The notes under the pieces: model-generated
The model's database searches: none
Seen by the model: only the letters and a program-made list of their open reading frames with translations
Told to the model about the DNA's origin: nothing
Source: Sinomonas sp. ASV486
GTDB lineage: Bacteria > Actinomycetota > Actinomycetes > Actinomycetales > Micrococcaceae
Assembly: GCF_030908215.1 (NCBI RefSeq)
Contig: NZ_JAVFJK010000007.1
Span: 94,096-158,095 of the forward strand
Reading direction: 5' to 3'
DNA length: 64,000 nt
Program-made: the position numbers and the translations under genes
In this document: positions 49,112 to 57,368 of the stretch, in pieces
How positions within the stretch are numbered: position 1 is the stretch's first letter
Layout: each line of letters starts with the position of its first letter

Positions 49112-49639
49112 ATGACTGACGCCGCTCCCGCCGCCGCTGCTCCCGAAGCCGAGATCGCACGCCCCGCCGCCAAGCGGAAGGCCGGTGTGCCGATCTGGCG
49201 CGTCGGCAAGCCGGACTCGATCCTCGCGGCGGCCGTGGACACCGCCCGGGACGCCCTCGCGGCCATTGCCCGGCCCGAGGACATCGGGAGCCACATCGCG
49301 GCGAAGAGCGAGGGAGAGCGGGTTGTCACCCACCTCTTCGAGTGCCGACTGCGCGGGTACCGCGGCTGGCAGTGGTTCGTCACGGTGGCCCGGGTCGCGC
49401 GCTCCAAGGTGGCAACGGTGAACGAGATCGGCCTCGTACCGTCCGAGGGCTCGCTCCTCGCCCCCGAGTGGCTGCCGTGGTCCGAGCGCATACGCCCGGA
49501 AGAGCGCGACGCCGCGGCGCACGGGGATGACGCCGCGCCTGAGGATTCCGAGCAGGATGCTGCCGAGACGCACGACGACGGCGCTGCCGCCACCTCTCAC
49601 GACGACGGCCCGCAAGGCCCCGACGAGCACGACGACTGA
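49112..49639 (+). CDS. DUF3027 protein
   Basis: A 175-residue protein with the DUF3027 pattern (SEGERVVTHLFECRLRGYRGWQWFVTVARV, then GSLLAPEWLPWSERIRPE; blocks). The last 45 residues are very acidic. It lies two bases after the cold-shock gene, so they are cotranscribed, as is often seen for this family. Most members are longer, so the C-terminus may be shortened. Function unknown. Confidence 0.88.
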   Translation: MTDAAPAAAAPEAEIARPAAKRKAGVPIWRVGKPDSILAAAVDTARDALAAIARPEDIGSHIAAKSEGERVVTHLFECRLRGYRGWQWFVTVARVARSKVATVNEIGLVPSEGSLLAPEWLPWSERIRPEERDAAAHGDDAAPEDSEQDAAETHDDGAAATSHDDGPQGPDEHDD

Positions 49640-49703
49640 GCGGGAAGCGCCCCACCGCCAGTACGCGGAGCAGAACGTGCGGATCAGAACGCGCGGATCA
49701 GAG

Positions 49704-49742
49704 TGACACGGGCCCCACCTGGAAAGGTGGGGGCCCGTGTCA
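49704..49742. terminator. Bidirectional hairpin terminator
   Basis: TGACACGGGCCCCACCT (49704-49720) pairs with 49725-49742 across a GGAA loop, with one bulged G. It separates the convergent DUF3027 and serC genes. Confidence 0.85.
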
Positions 49743-49773
49743 TGCGTCGGCTGCTTCAGGCAGCTGAGCGGGC

Positions 49774-50967
<1,194 letters not shown>

Positions 50968-51112
50968 TCAAGTGTGCCGCACCGTCAGGGGACCGTGCGA
51001 ATTCGTGGCGCCGCCCTGTTCGGGCTAAATCTGAGCAGATCAAAATAAGATAGACTCCGAAGCAAGCGGCCAACCCCGCCGCACGACTCGCCGCCAGGAG
51101 CTCGCAACCCGC

Positions 51113-51808
51113 ATGTCCGACCTCATCGATACCACCGAGATGTACCTGCGCACCATCCTCGAGCTTGAGGAGGAGGGGATCACGCCCCTGCGTGCGCGCA
51201 TCGCTGAGCGGCTTCGGCACTCGGGCCCCACCGTCTCCCAGACCGTGGCCCGCATGGAGCGGGACGGACTCGTGGTGGTCTCCGGGGACAGGCATCTCGA
51301 GCTCACGGACATGGGCCGCAAACGGGCCGTCGAGGTCATGCGGAAGCACCGTCTGGCTGAGCGTCTGCTCTCCGACATCATTGGTCTGGATTGGTCCTAC
51401 GTCCACGACGAGGCGTGCCGGTGGGAGCACGTCATGAGCGAGCGGGTGGAGCGCCGACTGTACGAGCTGCTCGGGAGGCCCACGGAGTCGCCCTACGGCA
51501 ATCCGATCCCGGGTCTCGAGGAACTCGGCGGCGAGGCCTCGGAGGGCTTCAGTGACGGCATGGTGACCCTCGTCGAGGCCATGGGTGACTATGCGCCCGG
51601 CCAGCGCGTTGTTGTCTGCCGCCTCGCGGAGCCGATCCAGGTGGACCCCGAGCTCCTGGCACAGCTGGACGAGGGCGGCATCCGCCCCGGCGCGAAGGTC
51701 TCTCTCGAGCGTGTGGGCGACTACATCTCGGTGCGTGTGCCCAGCGTGGACGGTGCCCTCGAGCTGCCGGCCGAGGTTGCTGCCCACGTCTTCGTCGCCG
51801 TCAGCTGA
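51113..51808 (+). CDS. ideR: Iron-dependent repressor IdeR/DtxR
   Basis: A 231-residue metalloregulator. Every metal ligand is at the IdeR/DtxR number: M10, H79, E83, H98, C102, E105 and H106, and the HTH ([31 protein letters not shown]) is nearly identical to IdeR. The Cys102 marks an iron sensor, not MntR. A C-terminal SH3-like domain is present. It probably binds the iron box upstream of efeO at 16595. TAGACT at 51051-51056 may be its -10 box. No IdeR box was seen in its own promoter. Confidence 0.96.
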   Translation: MSDLIDTTEMYLRTILELEEEGITPLRARIAERLRHSGPTVSQTVARMERDGLVVVSGDRHLELTDMGRKRAVEVMRKHRLAERLLSDIIGLDWSYVHDEACRWEHVMSERVERRLYELLGRPTESPYGNPIPGLEELGGEASEGFSDGMVTLVEAMGDYAPGQRVVVCRLAEPIQVDPELLAQLDEGGIRPGAKVSLERVGDYISVRVPSVDGALELPAEVAAHVFVAVS

Positions 51809-52193
51809 GCCGCCGCCCTCTGTTCTGCGGGTTGTCCTGCGGGCTGAACGCACACGGTCTCACACAAAGCAACAAAAACTCTACCCGATGGATAAACCCG
51901 GGCGACGACTCGTCTTGTGAGCTGAGTCTCACTAAAGATCACGGAAATATTACGGACAGGAAGCGCCGTGAGCCGTGAGGGAGTCCGCTGGACCGTCCGC
52001 CCCGGTGGGTGGCGCTGAGCGCACGACGGCGCCGCTCGCCTTGTGTTCTCGGGCCACGGGCGTCTCTCCGGATCCTCTTGTGGAGTCTCTCGTCCACGCT
52101 TGAGAACGCCGTTCCCTCTTTGTAACGGTCGATTTTTTGGCCGTGATCCGAATGTGACTTTTCGTCCGAGGTCGGGTAGGGTCGTCACTGTTC
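51809..52193. other. Intergenic region before the c-di-AMP riboswitch
   Basis: About 385 bases with no recognisable gene. It contains a small stem around ACGGTCGATTTTTTGGCCGT (52126-52145) and, at its end, the promoter for the riboswitch transcript. Otherwise I see nothing in it. Confidence 0.7.
52153..52182 (+). promoter_or_regulatory. Promoter of the c-di-AMP riboswitch transcript
   Basis: TGTGAC (52153-52158) and TAGGGT (52177-52182) are spaced by 18 bases; a start about seven bases later lies just before the riboswitch. Confidence 0.55.
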
Positions 52194-52194
52194 C

Positions 52195-52390
52195 AGCTCC
52201 TACCAAGTTGGAACATCCGGGAAGATCGCCGAGCTCTGCCACTTCCTGGAGCCGTTCGCACATATCCGTCTGGCAGAGGCGGGGGAACCACTTCTGGTCC
52301 TCTTCGGAGGGCCTTGGGGTTAAGCAGCCTGGTCCGCCAGGAGGCCGGATACTTTCCATCCGAACCCGACAGCTCACCTCGTAGGCATTG
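52195..52390 (+). ncRNA. c-di-AMP riboswitch (ydaO/yuaA class)
   Basis: The conserved blocks of the ydaO class are present in order: GCCGAGCTCTGCC (52228-52240), AGGCGGGGGAACCAC (52276-52290), CTTGGGGTTAAG (52313-52324) and CCGAACCCGACAGCTCACCT (52360-52379) with CGTAGGC after. This class binds cyclic di-AMP and in Actinobacteria is found ahead of cell-wall hydrolase genes. The GTG of the NlpC/P60 gene follows by about 20 bases with GGGAGAGG between. Confidence 0.9.
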
Positions 52391-52405
52391 GGAGAGGCTA
52401 TTTCT

Positions 52406-53122
52406 GTGTCGACTCGTACGTTGACTGCGCGCCACCGCGCGCCTGTGGCTCGCACGCGTCCCTTTGAGGCCGTTGCGAATGCCATGTCCGACAACGCAGG
52501 CACGATCGGTCGCCAGGCGGCCGTCATCGCAGCGGCGTCGGGTCTGATCATCAGCGCTGGGCTTCCCGCCCAGGCAGCGGAAGCCCATCGCGATGCTTCC
52601 GCACTCTCCGACGTGGCCAGCGCTTCCGCGCCAAGCGTCGTCGCGTCCAATGAAGCCCAGATCTCGTTCGAGCGCCCCGCGGTCGAGTCGGTCGCAGCCC
52701 CGGTCGTCCAGACCACGGCTGCTGCTGCCTCCCAGACCGCACTGACCGCACAGTCGTCCGCGCCCCGCGCGGCCGCCACTGTGAACGCTGCCGGTTCGAC
52801 CCTTGCAGCCATTGCCTACACGGGCATCGGTCATCCCTACGTCTGGGGTGGCACCACCCCCGCCGGCTGGGACTGCTCTGGCTTCACCCAGTGGGTCTAC
52901 GCACAGGCTGGCATCAGCATCCCCCGCGTGCAGGCCTGGTCCATCATGACCCCGACTTCCACCCCGCAGCCCGGGGACCTGGTGGTCCAGAACGGCGGTG
53001 CCCACGTGGGCATCTACGTCGGCAACGGAATGATGATCAGCGCCCTCAACCCCTCGCAGGGCACGCTGCTCCATGCCGTTGCTGCCACCGGTACGTCGGT
53101 CTTCTACACGCTGGGCCACTGA
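52406..53122 (+). CDS. NlpC/P60 peptidoglycan endopeptidase (secreted)
   Basis: A 238-residue secreted wall hydrolase. A long N-terminal region with a signal-like segment (GRQAAVIAAASGLIISAGLPAQA) is followed by an Ala/Ser/Thr-rich linker and the NlpC/P60 domain from about 130: YTGIGHPYVWGGTTP, catalytic C157 in WDCSGFTQWVYAQ, H200 in AHVGIYVGNG. It cuts peptide stems of peptidoglycan. Expression is linked to c-di-AMP by the riboswitch. It has a paralogue immediately downstream. Confidence 0.93.
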   Translation: MSTRTLTARHRAPVARTRPFEAVANAMSDNAGTIGRQAAVIAAASGLIISAGLPAQAAEAHRDASALSDVASASAPSVVASNEAQISFERPAVESVAAPVVQTTAAAASQTALTAQSSAPRAAATVNAAGSTLAAIAYTGIGHPYVWGGTTPAGWDCSGFTQWVYAQAGISIPRVQAWSIMTPTSTPQPGDLVVQNGGAHVGIYVGNGMMISALNPSQGTLLHAVAATGTSVFYTLGH

Positions 53123-53223
53123 GAACTATCCGCTACTCGGGCGGCGCGGTCCTCTCCTGACTGCGTCGTCCTCTGAAGGCCGACCCCCTGCGGCTTGATG
53201 GACACGAAAGAGAGAAATTCCCT

Positions 53224-53967
53224 ATGACCACTCGTGCAGGCATTGCCCGCCACCGCGCGGACAACACCTCCTCGCTGGCCGTCATCGCGAAGGCGGTGAC
53301 CGACAACGCCGGCGGCGTCGGCCGTCAGGCTGCCGTCATCGCTGCGGCCGGTGGCCTCGTCCTCACCGGCGGCATGGCCGCCAACGCGTCGACTGTCTCC
53401 ACTCAGCGCGAGGCTTCGGCCCCGGCATCGCTCGACGTCGAGAGCGCCGTCCAGGCTCCGATCTCGGCAGAGGCCACCGCGAGCGTGAGCTTCGAGCGTC
53501 CCGCGGTCGAGTCCGTCGCGGCTCCCGTCGTCGAGGCTCCGGCCCCCGTTGCCGCTCCGGCGGCGCAGACGGCAACCACCATCGTCAAGGCCGCCTCGAC
53601 CACCCCGGCAACGACGCAGGTTCCGGCCTCGTCCTCCGGCATGGGCGCGGCGATCGCCGCTGCGGCCTACGCCCAGCTCGGCGTGGCGCAGGACTGCACG
53701 ATGCTTGTGACCAACTCCCTGGCCGCCGTCGGCATCCACTACCACGGCTGGCCGGCAGGCTACCTGTCCCTCGGCCGCACGGTGAGCGCCGCCGAGGCGC
53801 AGCCGGGCGACCTCGCCTACTACGCCAACGGCGGCATGGGTATGGCCCACATCGCGGTCTACGTGGGCAACGGCATGGCCGTCCACGGTGGCTGGAACGG
53901 CGGCACCACGGCGCTCTTCAGCGTCAACGTCGGTTCCGGTCCGGTGTTCATCCGCGTCGGCGGCTGA
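53224..53967 (+). CDS. NlpC/P60-like secreted protein, diverged paralogue
   Basis: A 247-residue protein sharing the N-terminal blocks of its neighbour (DNAGGVGRQAAVIAAAGGL, SFERPAVESVAAPVV). The C-terminal domain keeps the NlpC fold pattern: C158 in AQDCTMLVTNSLAAVGI and H209 in AHIAVYVGNGMAVHGG, but the surroundings of the Cys differ (DCTM instead of DCSGF), so activity or specificity may differ. GAGAGAAA stands before the ATG. Tandem duplication is likely. A strong terminator ends the unit. Confidence 0.88.
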   Translation: MTTRAGIARHRADNTSSLAVIAKAVTDNAGGVGRQAAVIAAAGGLVLTGGMAANASTVSTQREASAPASLDVESAVQAPISAEATASVSFERPAVESVAAPVVEAPAPVAAPAAQTATTIVKAASTTPATTQVPASSSGMGAAIAAAAYAQLGVAQDCTMLVTNSLAAVGIHYHGWPAGYLSLGRTVSAAEAQPGDLAYYANGGMGMAHIAVYVGNGMAVHGGWNGGTTALFSVNVGSGPVFIRVGG

Positions 53968-54014
53968 TCACCCCCCGAATTCCGGGGCAGCGAACGGCCT
54001 CCGGATCCAGTCAA

Positions 54015-54050
54015 GGACGCCCCCTCCCGCACGGGAGGGGGCGTCCTTTT
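54015..54050 (+). terminator. Intrinsic terminator
   Basis: GGACGCCCCCTCCC (54015-54028) pairs perfectly with 54033-54046 across a GCAC loop, followed by TTTT. It ends the NlpC/P60 unit. Confidence 0.92.
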
Positions 54051-54216
54051 CACCCCGCGGGTGAGCGCATGCCGCAGCCTGCTTTCGCCCCGCGGCGGGG
54101 GCCCTCCCAGGTAACCGGACGGTTAACGTTCCCGGACACCTCGGCTCGCCGTGGCCGGCAGTTCGTTGAATCACAGCACGGTTCAGTACTCTTGGAGAGT
54201 CGATCAGCCCGGCTAA

Positions 54217-54239
54217 GCACAGGGCAGCCGGCCCTGTGC
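54217..54239 (+). other. Leader hairpin of the HNH gene
   Basis: GCACAGGGC (54217-54225), five bases, then GCCCTGTGC (54231-54239): a perfect stem in the 5' leader of the HNH gene. A promoter may stand upstream (TTGAAT at 54166-54171 and TACTCT at 54187-54192, spacing 15). No known riboswitch is recognised. Confidence 0.5.
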
Positions 54240-54270
54240 CCCTGACCGGGTGCGGCCGTGAGGAATGCGC

Positions 54271-54771
54271 ATGCGCACACTCGTTCTCAATGCTGGATAT
54301 GAACCGCTCGCGGTGGTCACCTTCCGCCGCGCGCTCGTGCTCGTGCTCGCCGGAAAGGCGAGCGTGGTCGCGGAAGACGGCGAACCAGTCGTCGGACCGC
54401 GCGATGTGCTCGGGCGGCCGTCGGTGATTCTCCTCCATCGCTACATCAGGCCCCGGCGGACCTACGTCACCGCTGTCAGCAGACGCGGGGTGCTGCGCCG
54501 GGACGCGCATGCCTGCGGCTACTGCGGCAAGCCGGCACACACGGTGGACCACGTACTCCCACGCTCCCGCGGCGGTGCAGACTCGTGGGAGAACCTCGTG
54601 GCCTGCTGCCTCCGGTGCAACAACGTCAAGGGAGACCACACCCCGTCGGAAATGGGCTGGAAGCTGCGCTTCACGCCTGCCGAACCCGTCGGCGTCGTAT
54701 GGCAGATCAAGGAACTGGAGAAGCCCGCAGCACAGTGGAGCGCCTTCCTCGTGCCGGAGACGGCGGCCTGA
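54271..54771 (+). CDS. HNH endonuclease-like protein
   Basis: A 166-residue protein with the HNH fold. MRTLVLNAGYEPLAVVTFRRAL is the usual start; the HNH region reads CGYCGKPAHTVDHVLPRSRGG (CxxC with HxxxP; written in blocks), then WENLVACCLRCNNVKGD with a second CxxC. The ATG at 54271 has GAGGA upstream; another ATG is six bases earlier. It opens the molybdenum-cofactor gene cluster and overlaps mobA. This family is widespread in Actinobacteria and not tied to restriction; role unknown. Confidence 0.88.
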   Translation: MRTLVLNAGYEPLAVVTFRRALVLVLAGKASVVAEDGEPVVGPRDVLGRPSVILLHRYIRPRRTYVTAVSRRGVLRRDAHACGYCGKPAHTVDHVLPRSRGGADSWENLVACCLRCNNVKGDHTPSEMGWKLRFTPAEPVGVVWQIKELEKPAAQWSAFLVPETAA

Positions 54772-55559
54772 TCTTCGGCTTCGACGCCATCGTCCTCGCA
54801 GGAGGGCGCGCGTCCAGACTCGGCGGGCACCCCAAGCCGCAGCTCACCTACCGGGGCGCGACGCTGCTGGACCATGCCCTCGACGCGGTCGACGGCGCGC
54901 GTCTCACTGTCGTCGTCGGTCCCGGACCGGGAGAGCCGGGCGGTCCCGACGTGCCGGTCGAGGGTCGGGCAACGCCGGTAACCCCCGGGGCGGTGCCGCG
55001 CCCCTCGCGCCACGTGCTGTACACCCGCGAGGTGCCCCTTTACGCCGGGCCGCTCGCGGCGCTGGGCGCGGGTGTGGCAGCGCTCGGGTCTCCTTCGGGG
55101 CAGGATGCGGTGCACGATGTGGGGCAGTCCTCCGGCCACGATGCGGAGGTAGCGCCGGACTGGATCGTCGTCGTTGCGGCAGACCTGCCGCGCGCCCCCG
55201 ACGCCGTCGCAGCACTCCTCGGGCGCGCACGTGATGCGGCGACGCCGGATCCCGTGAGGCCCGAACGATCCCTCGGCGGCGTGGTCGGCGAGGACGGCGA
55301 GGGCCGCATCCAACCGCTTCTGGCGGTGTACCGACGGGAGGCGCTGACGGCCGCGCTGAGTCAGCTTTCGACGGACGGCGGCCTCGCCGACCGTCCGATG
55401 AGGCACCTCATTGCTAGGCTGGACTTGCTGCCCCTGAAGCTGCCCCCGGGGGTGTCCGACGACGTCGACACCTGGGATGCGGCGCGGCGCTGGGGCATCG
55501 AACGGCCGGGCACCGAACGAGTGCCGGGTGCAGCGCCACGGCAGGAGGAAGCCCCATGA
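54735..55559 (+). CDS. mobA: Molybdenum cofactor guanylyltransferase
   Basis: A 274-residue nucleotidyltransferase adding GMP to molybdopterin, as needed for bis-MGD oxidoreductases. IVLAGGRASRLGG is the GTP-binding loop, then KPQLTY and AADLPRAP. It carries a large insertion of low-complexity Gly/Pro residues around 75-140. The start is uncertain: GTG 54735 overlaps the HNH gene by 37 bases, while CTG 54768 would give a CTGA overlap with GGAG nine bases upstream. ATGA overlap with the next gene supports an operon. Confidence 0.85.
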   Translation: MERLPRAGDGGLIFGFDAIVLAGGRASRLGGHPKPQLTYRGATLLDHALDAVDGARLTVVVGPGPGEPGGPDVPVEGRATPVTPGAVPRPSRHVLYTREVPLYAGPLAALGAGVAALGSPSGQDAVHDVGQSSGHDAEVAPDWIVVVAADLPRAPDAVAALLGRARDAATPDPVRPERSLGGVVGEDGEGRIQPLLAVYRREALTAALSQLSTDGGLADRPMRHLIARLDLLPLKLPPGVSDDVDTWDAARRWGIERPGTERVPGAAPRQEEAP

Positions 55560-55873
55560 GTGAGCCGTCGAGGGACGAGCCCAACGACGCGCCCGATAAG
55601 GACGCGGTGCTGCGGGCGTGGTGCGCAGAGCTCTCCGAGGTCCTCGGGCTGGGCGGACTCGATATCGATATCGACGCCGTACTCGGCCTGGCCGGCGTCG
55701 CAGCGCATTCGGTAGTGCGCCCGGCGGCGCCCCTGACCACGTTCCTTGCGGCCTACGCGGCGGGCCTCGCGGCCGGAAGCGGCCAGACTGAGCCGGGCGC
55801 CGCGATGGAATCGTCGATCGCTGCAGCGCTCACGGCCGCGAAGGCCCGCGGGACGGCCGGTACCGAGGGATGA
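55556..55873 (+). CDS. DUF6457 protein
   Basis: A 105-residue protein with [52 protein letters not shown] (in blocks), the pattern of DUF6457, which occurs next to moeA/mobA genes. It probably helps in molybdenum cofactor handling, but no mechanism is known. ATGA overlaps join it to both neighbours. Confidence 0.85.
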   Translation: MSEPSRDEPNDAPDKDAVLRAWCAELSEVLGLGGLDIDIDAVLGLAGVAAHSVVRPAAPLTTFLAAYAAGLAAGSGQTEPGAAMESSIAAALTAAKARGTAGTEG

Positions 55874-57291
55874 CCTCCGGCCCTCATGCGGCCGGCGACG
55901 AGCACGCGCTCCATCTCACGTGGGCACAGGCGCGGGAGGCCGCGGCTGCGGCGGCCCGGGCGCTGCCCCCCGCCGAGGTCCCTCTCGTCCGCGCCGCCGG
56001 GCGGTCCCTCGCAGAACCGCTGACAGCCCTGCGCGACATGCCGCACTACACGTCCTCGGCGATGGACGGCTGGGCTGTGTGCGGCACGGGACCCTGGATC
56101 CTCGCCGACCCGGGCGAGCCCCTCACCGCGCACCAGGCCGTGCCGATCGTCACGGGGGGCGCGCTCCCGCCTGGTGCGCGGTCGGTCCTGCGCCGCGAGC
56201 ATGGCGAGGTCCTGCCCGATGAGGATGGACTCCCGCACCTGCGCGTTTCGCCCTCGGCCCCGCCCGGTTCGCCCGGCGGCGGCGCGGACCTCCGGCAGGC
56301 GGGCGAGGAGGCCCACGGGGGAGACGTCCTCCTCAAGGCCGGTTCCCTTCTGGGCCCGGCCCAGCTCGCGCTCGCCGCCCTCGCCGGGTACGACGCCGTG
56401 AACGTCACCGGGCGACCCCTCGTGAGGATCGTGCGCACGGGCGGAGAAGTGGTCGAGAGCGGACTCCCAGGCCCCGGCCTCGTGCGGGACGTCTTCAGCT
56501 ATCTCATCCCCCCGCTCGTCGAGGCGTACGGCGGGATCCTTGTGGGCCACCGGAAAATCGGCGACGCCGCCGCCGAGTGGGCTGCGGCGCTCTCGGATGA
56601 GGACGCCGCGGCTGATCACGCCACGGCTGAGGGTGCCTCGCGTGCCGGGGCCGCGCACGACGGCGCCGGGTCGCCGGCCGCACCCGCGGGCCCAGCGGAC
56701 GTCGTGATCACCACGGGCGGCACAGGCCGCGGCGGGTCGGACCACTTCCGCGACATCGTGGCACAGATGGGCGGGCGGCTCATCGTGGATGGCGTGGCAA
56801 TGCGCCCCGGCCACCCCACCGTGCTGGCGGAGCTGCCGGACGGCCGGTTCTTCGTCGGGCTCCCGGGGAATCCCCTCGCGGCCGTCGTCGGACTCGTGAC
56901 GGTAGGCGAGCCTCTCCTGGCGGCGCTGTCCGGACGGGAGCCGCTCGCCGCCGTCGAGCTTCCTGCGGGCGAGGTGTTCGAGCCCGAGCTCCGGCGCACG
57001 CGGATCCTGCCGTTCCGGCGCATGTACGGCTTGGCGTCGCCCGCGGCCGGCAGCGGGTCCGGCATGCTGCGGGGGCTCGCGCGCGCGGACGGGTTCATGG
57101 TTGTGCCGCCGCACGGGCTCGAGCTCGGCGCTCCCGTGGCGTGCATCCCGCTCCCGTGGGGGCGCCCGCTCGGCGAGGGTGCGCCGTCGTCCTCCGCGAA
57201 GGCGAAGGCCGCGCCGACCGAAAAGGCCAAGCCGAAGCGGCGGACCGTCGGTTCCCAGGACCCCGTGGACTGGAGCGCCCTCGACGCGTGA
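55870..57291 (+). CDS. moeA: Molybdopterin molybdotransferase
   Basis: A 473-residue MoeA enzyme inserting molybdate into molybdopterin-AMP. It has PHYTSSAMDGWAV, VPIVTGGALPPGARSV, GDVLLKAGSLLGPAQLALAA, VRIVRTGGEVVESG, VVITTGGTGRGGSDH and VGLPGNPLAAVVG. An Ala/Asp/Gly-rich insertion sits around 240-275 and a Lys-rich tail follows. Overlaps the DUF6457 gene by ATGA. The FdhF-type gene follows by 77 bases. Confidence 0.95.
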   Translation: MTSGPHAAGDEHALHLTWAQAREAAAAAARALPPAEVPLVRAAGRSLAEPLTALRDMPHYTSSAMDGWAVCGTGPWILADPGEPLTAHQAVPIVTGGALPPGARSVLRREHGEVLPDEDGLPHLRVSPSAPPGSPGGGADLRQAGEEAHGGDVLLKAGSLLGPAQLALAALAGYDAVNVTGRPLVRIVRTGGEVVESGLPGPGLVRDVFSYLIPPLVEAYGGILVGHRKIGDAAAEWAAALSDEDAAADHATAEGASRAGAAHDGAGSPAAPAGPADVVITTGGTGRGGSDHFRDIVAQMGGRLIVDGVAMRPGHPTVLAELPDGRFFVGLPGNPLAAVVGLVTVGEPLLAALSGREPLAAVELPAGEVFEPELRRTRILPFRRMYGLASPAAGSGSGMLRGLARADGFMVVPPHGLELGAPVACIPLPWGRPLGEGAPSSSAKAKAAPTEKAKPKRRTVGSQDPVDWSALDA

Positions 57292-57368
57292 TACGCCCCG
57301 CGGTGCGGGCCGCCGTCGAAAATGGTATCGGAGTCGATATCGGCCTCGATTATGGGCAGTATGGACCC

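Noticed and set aside
51001..51056. IdeR box in the ideR promoter (autoregulation)
   Set aside because: GGGCTAAATCTGAG has only a weak partial match to the consensus.
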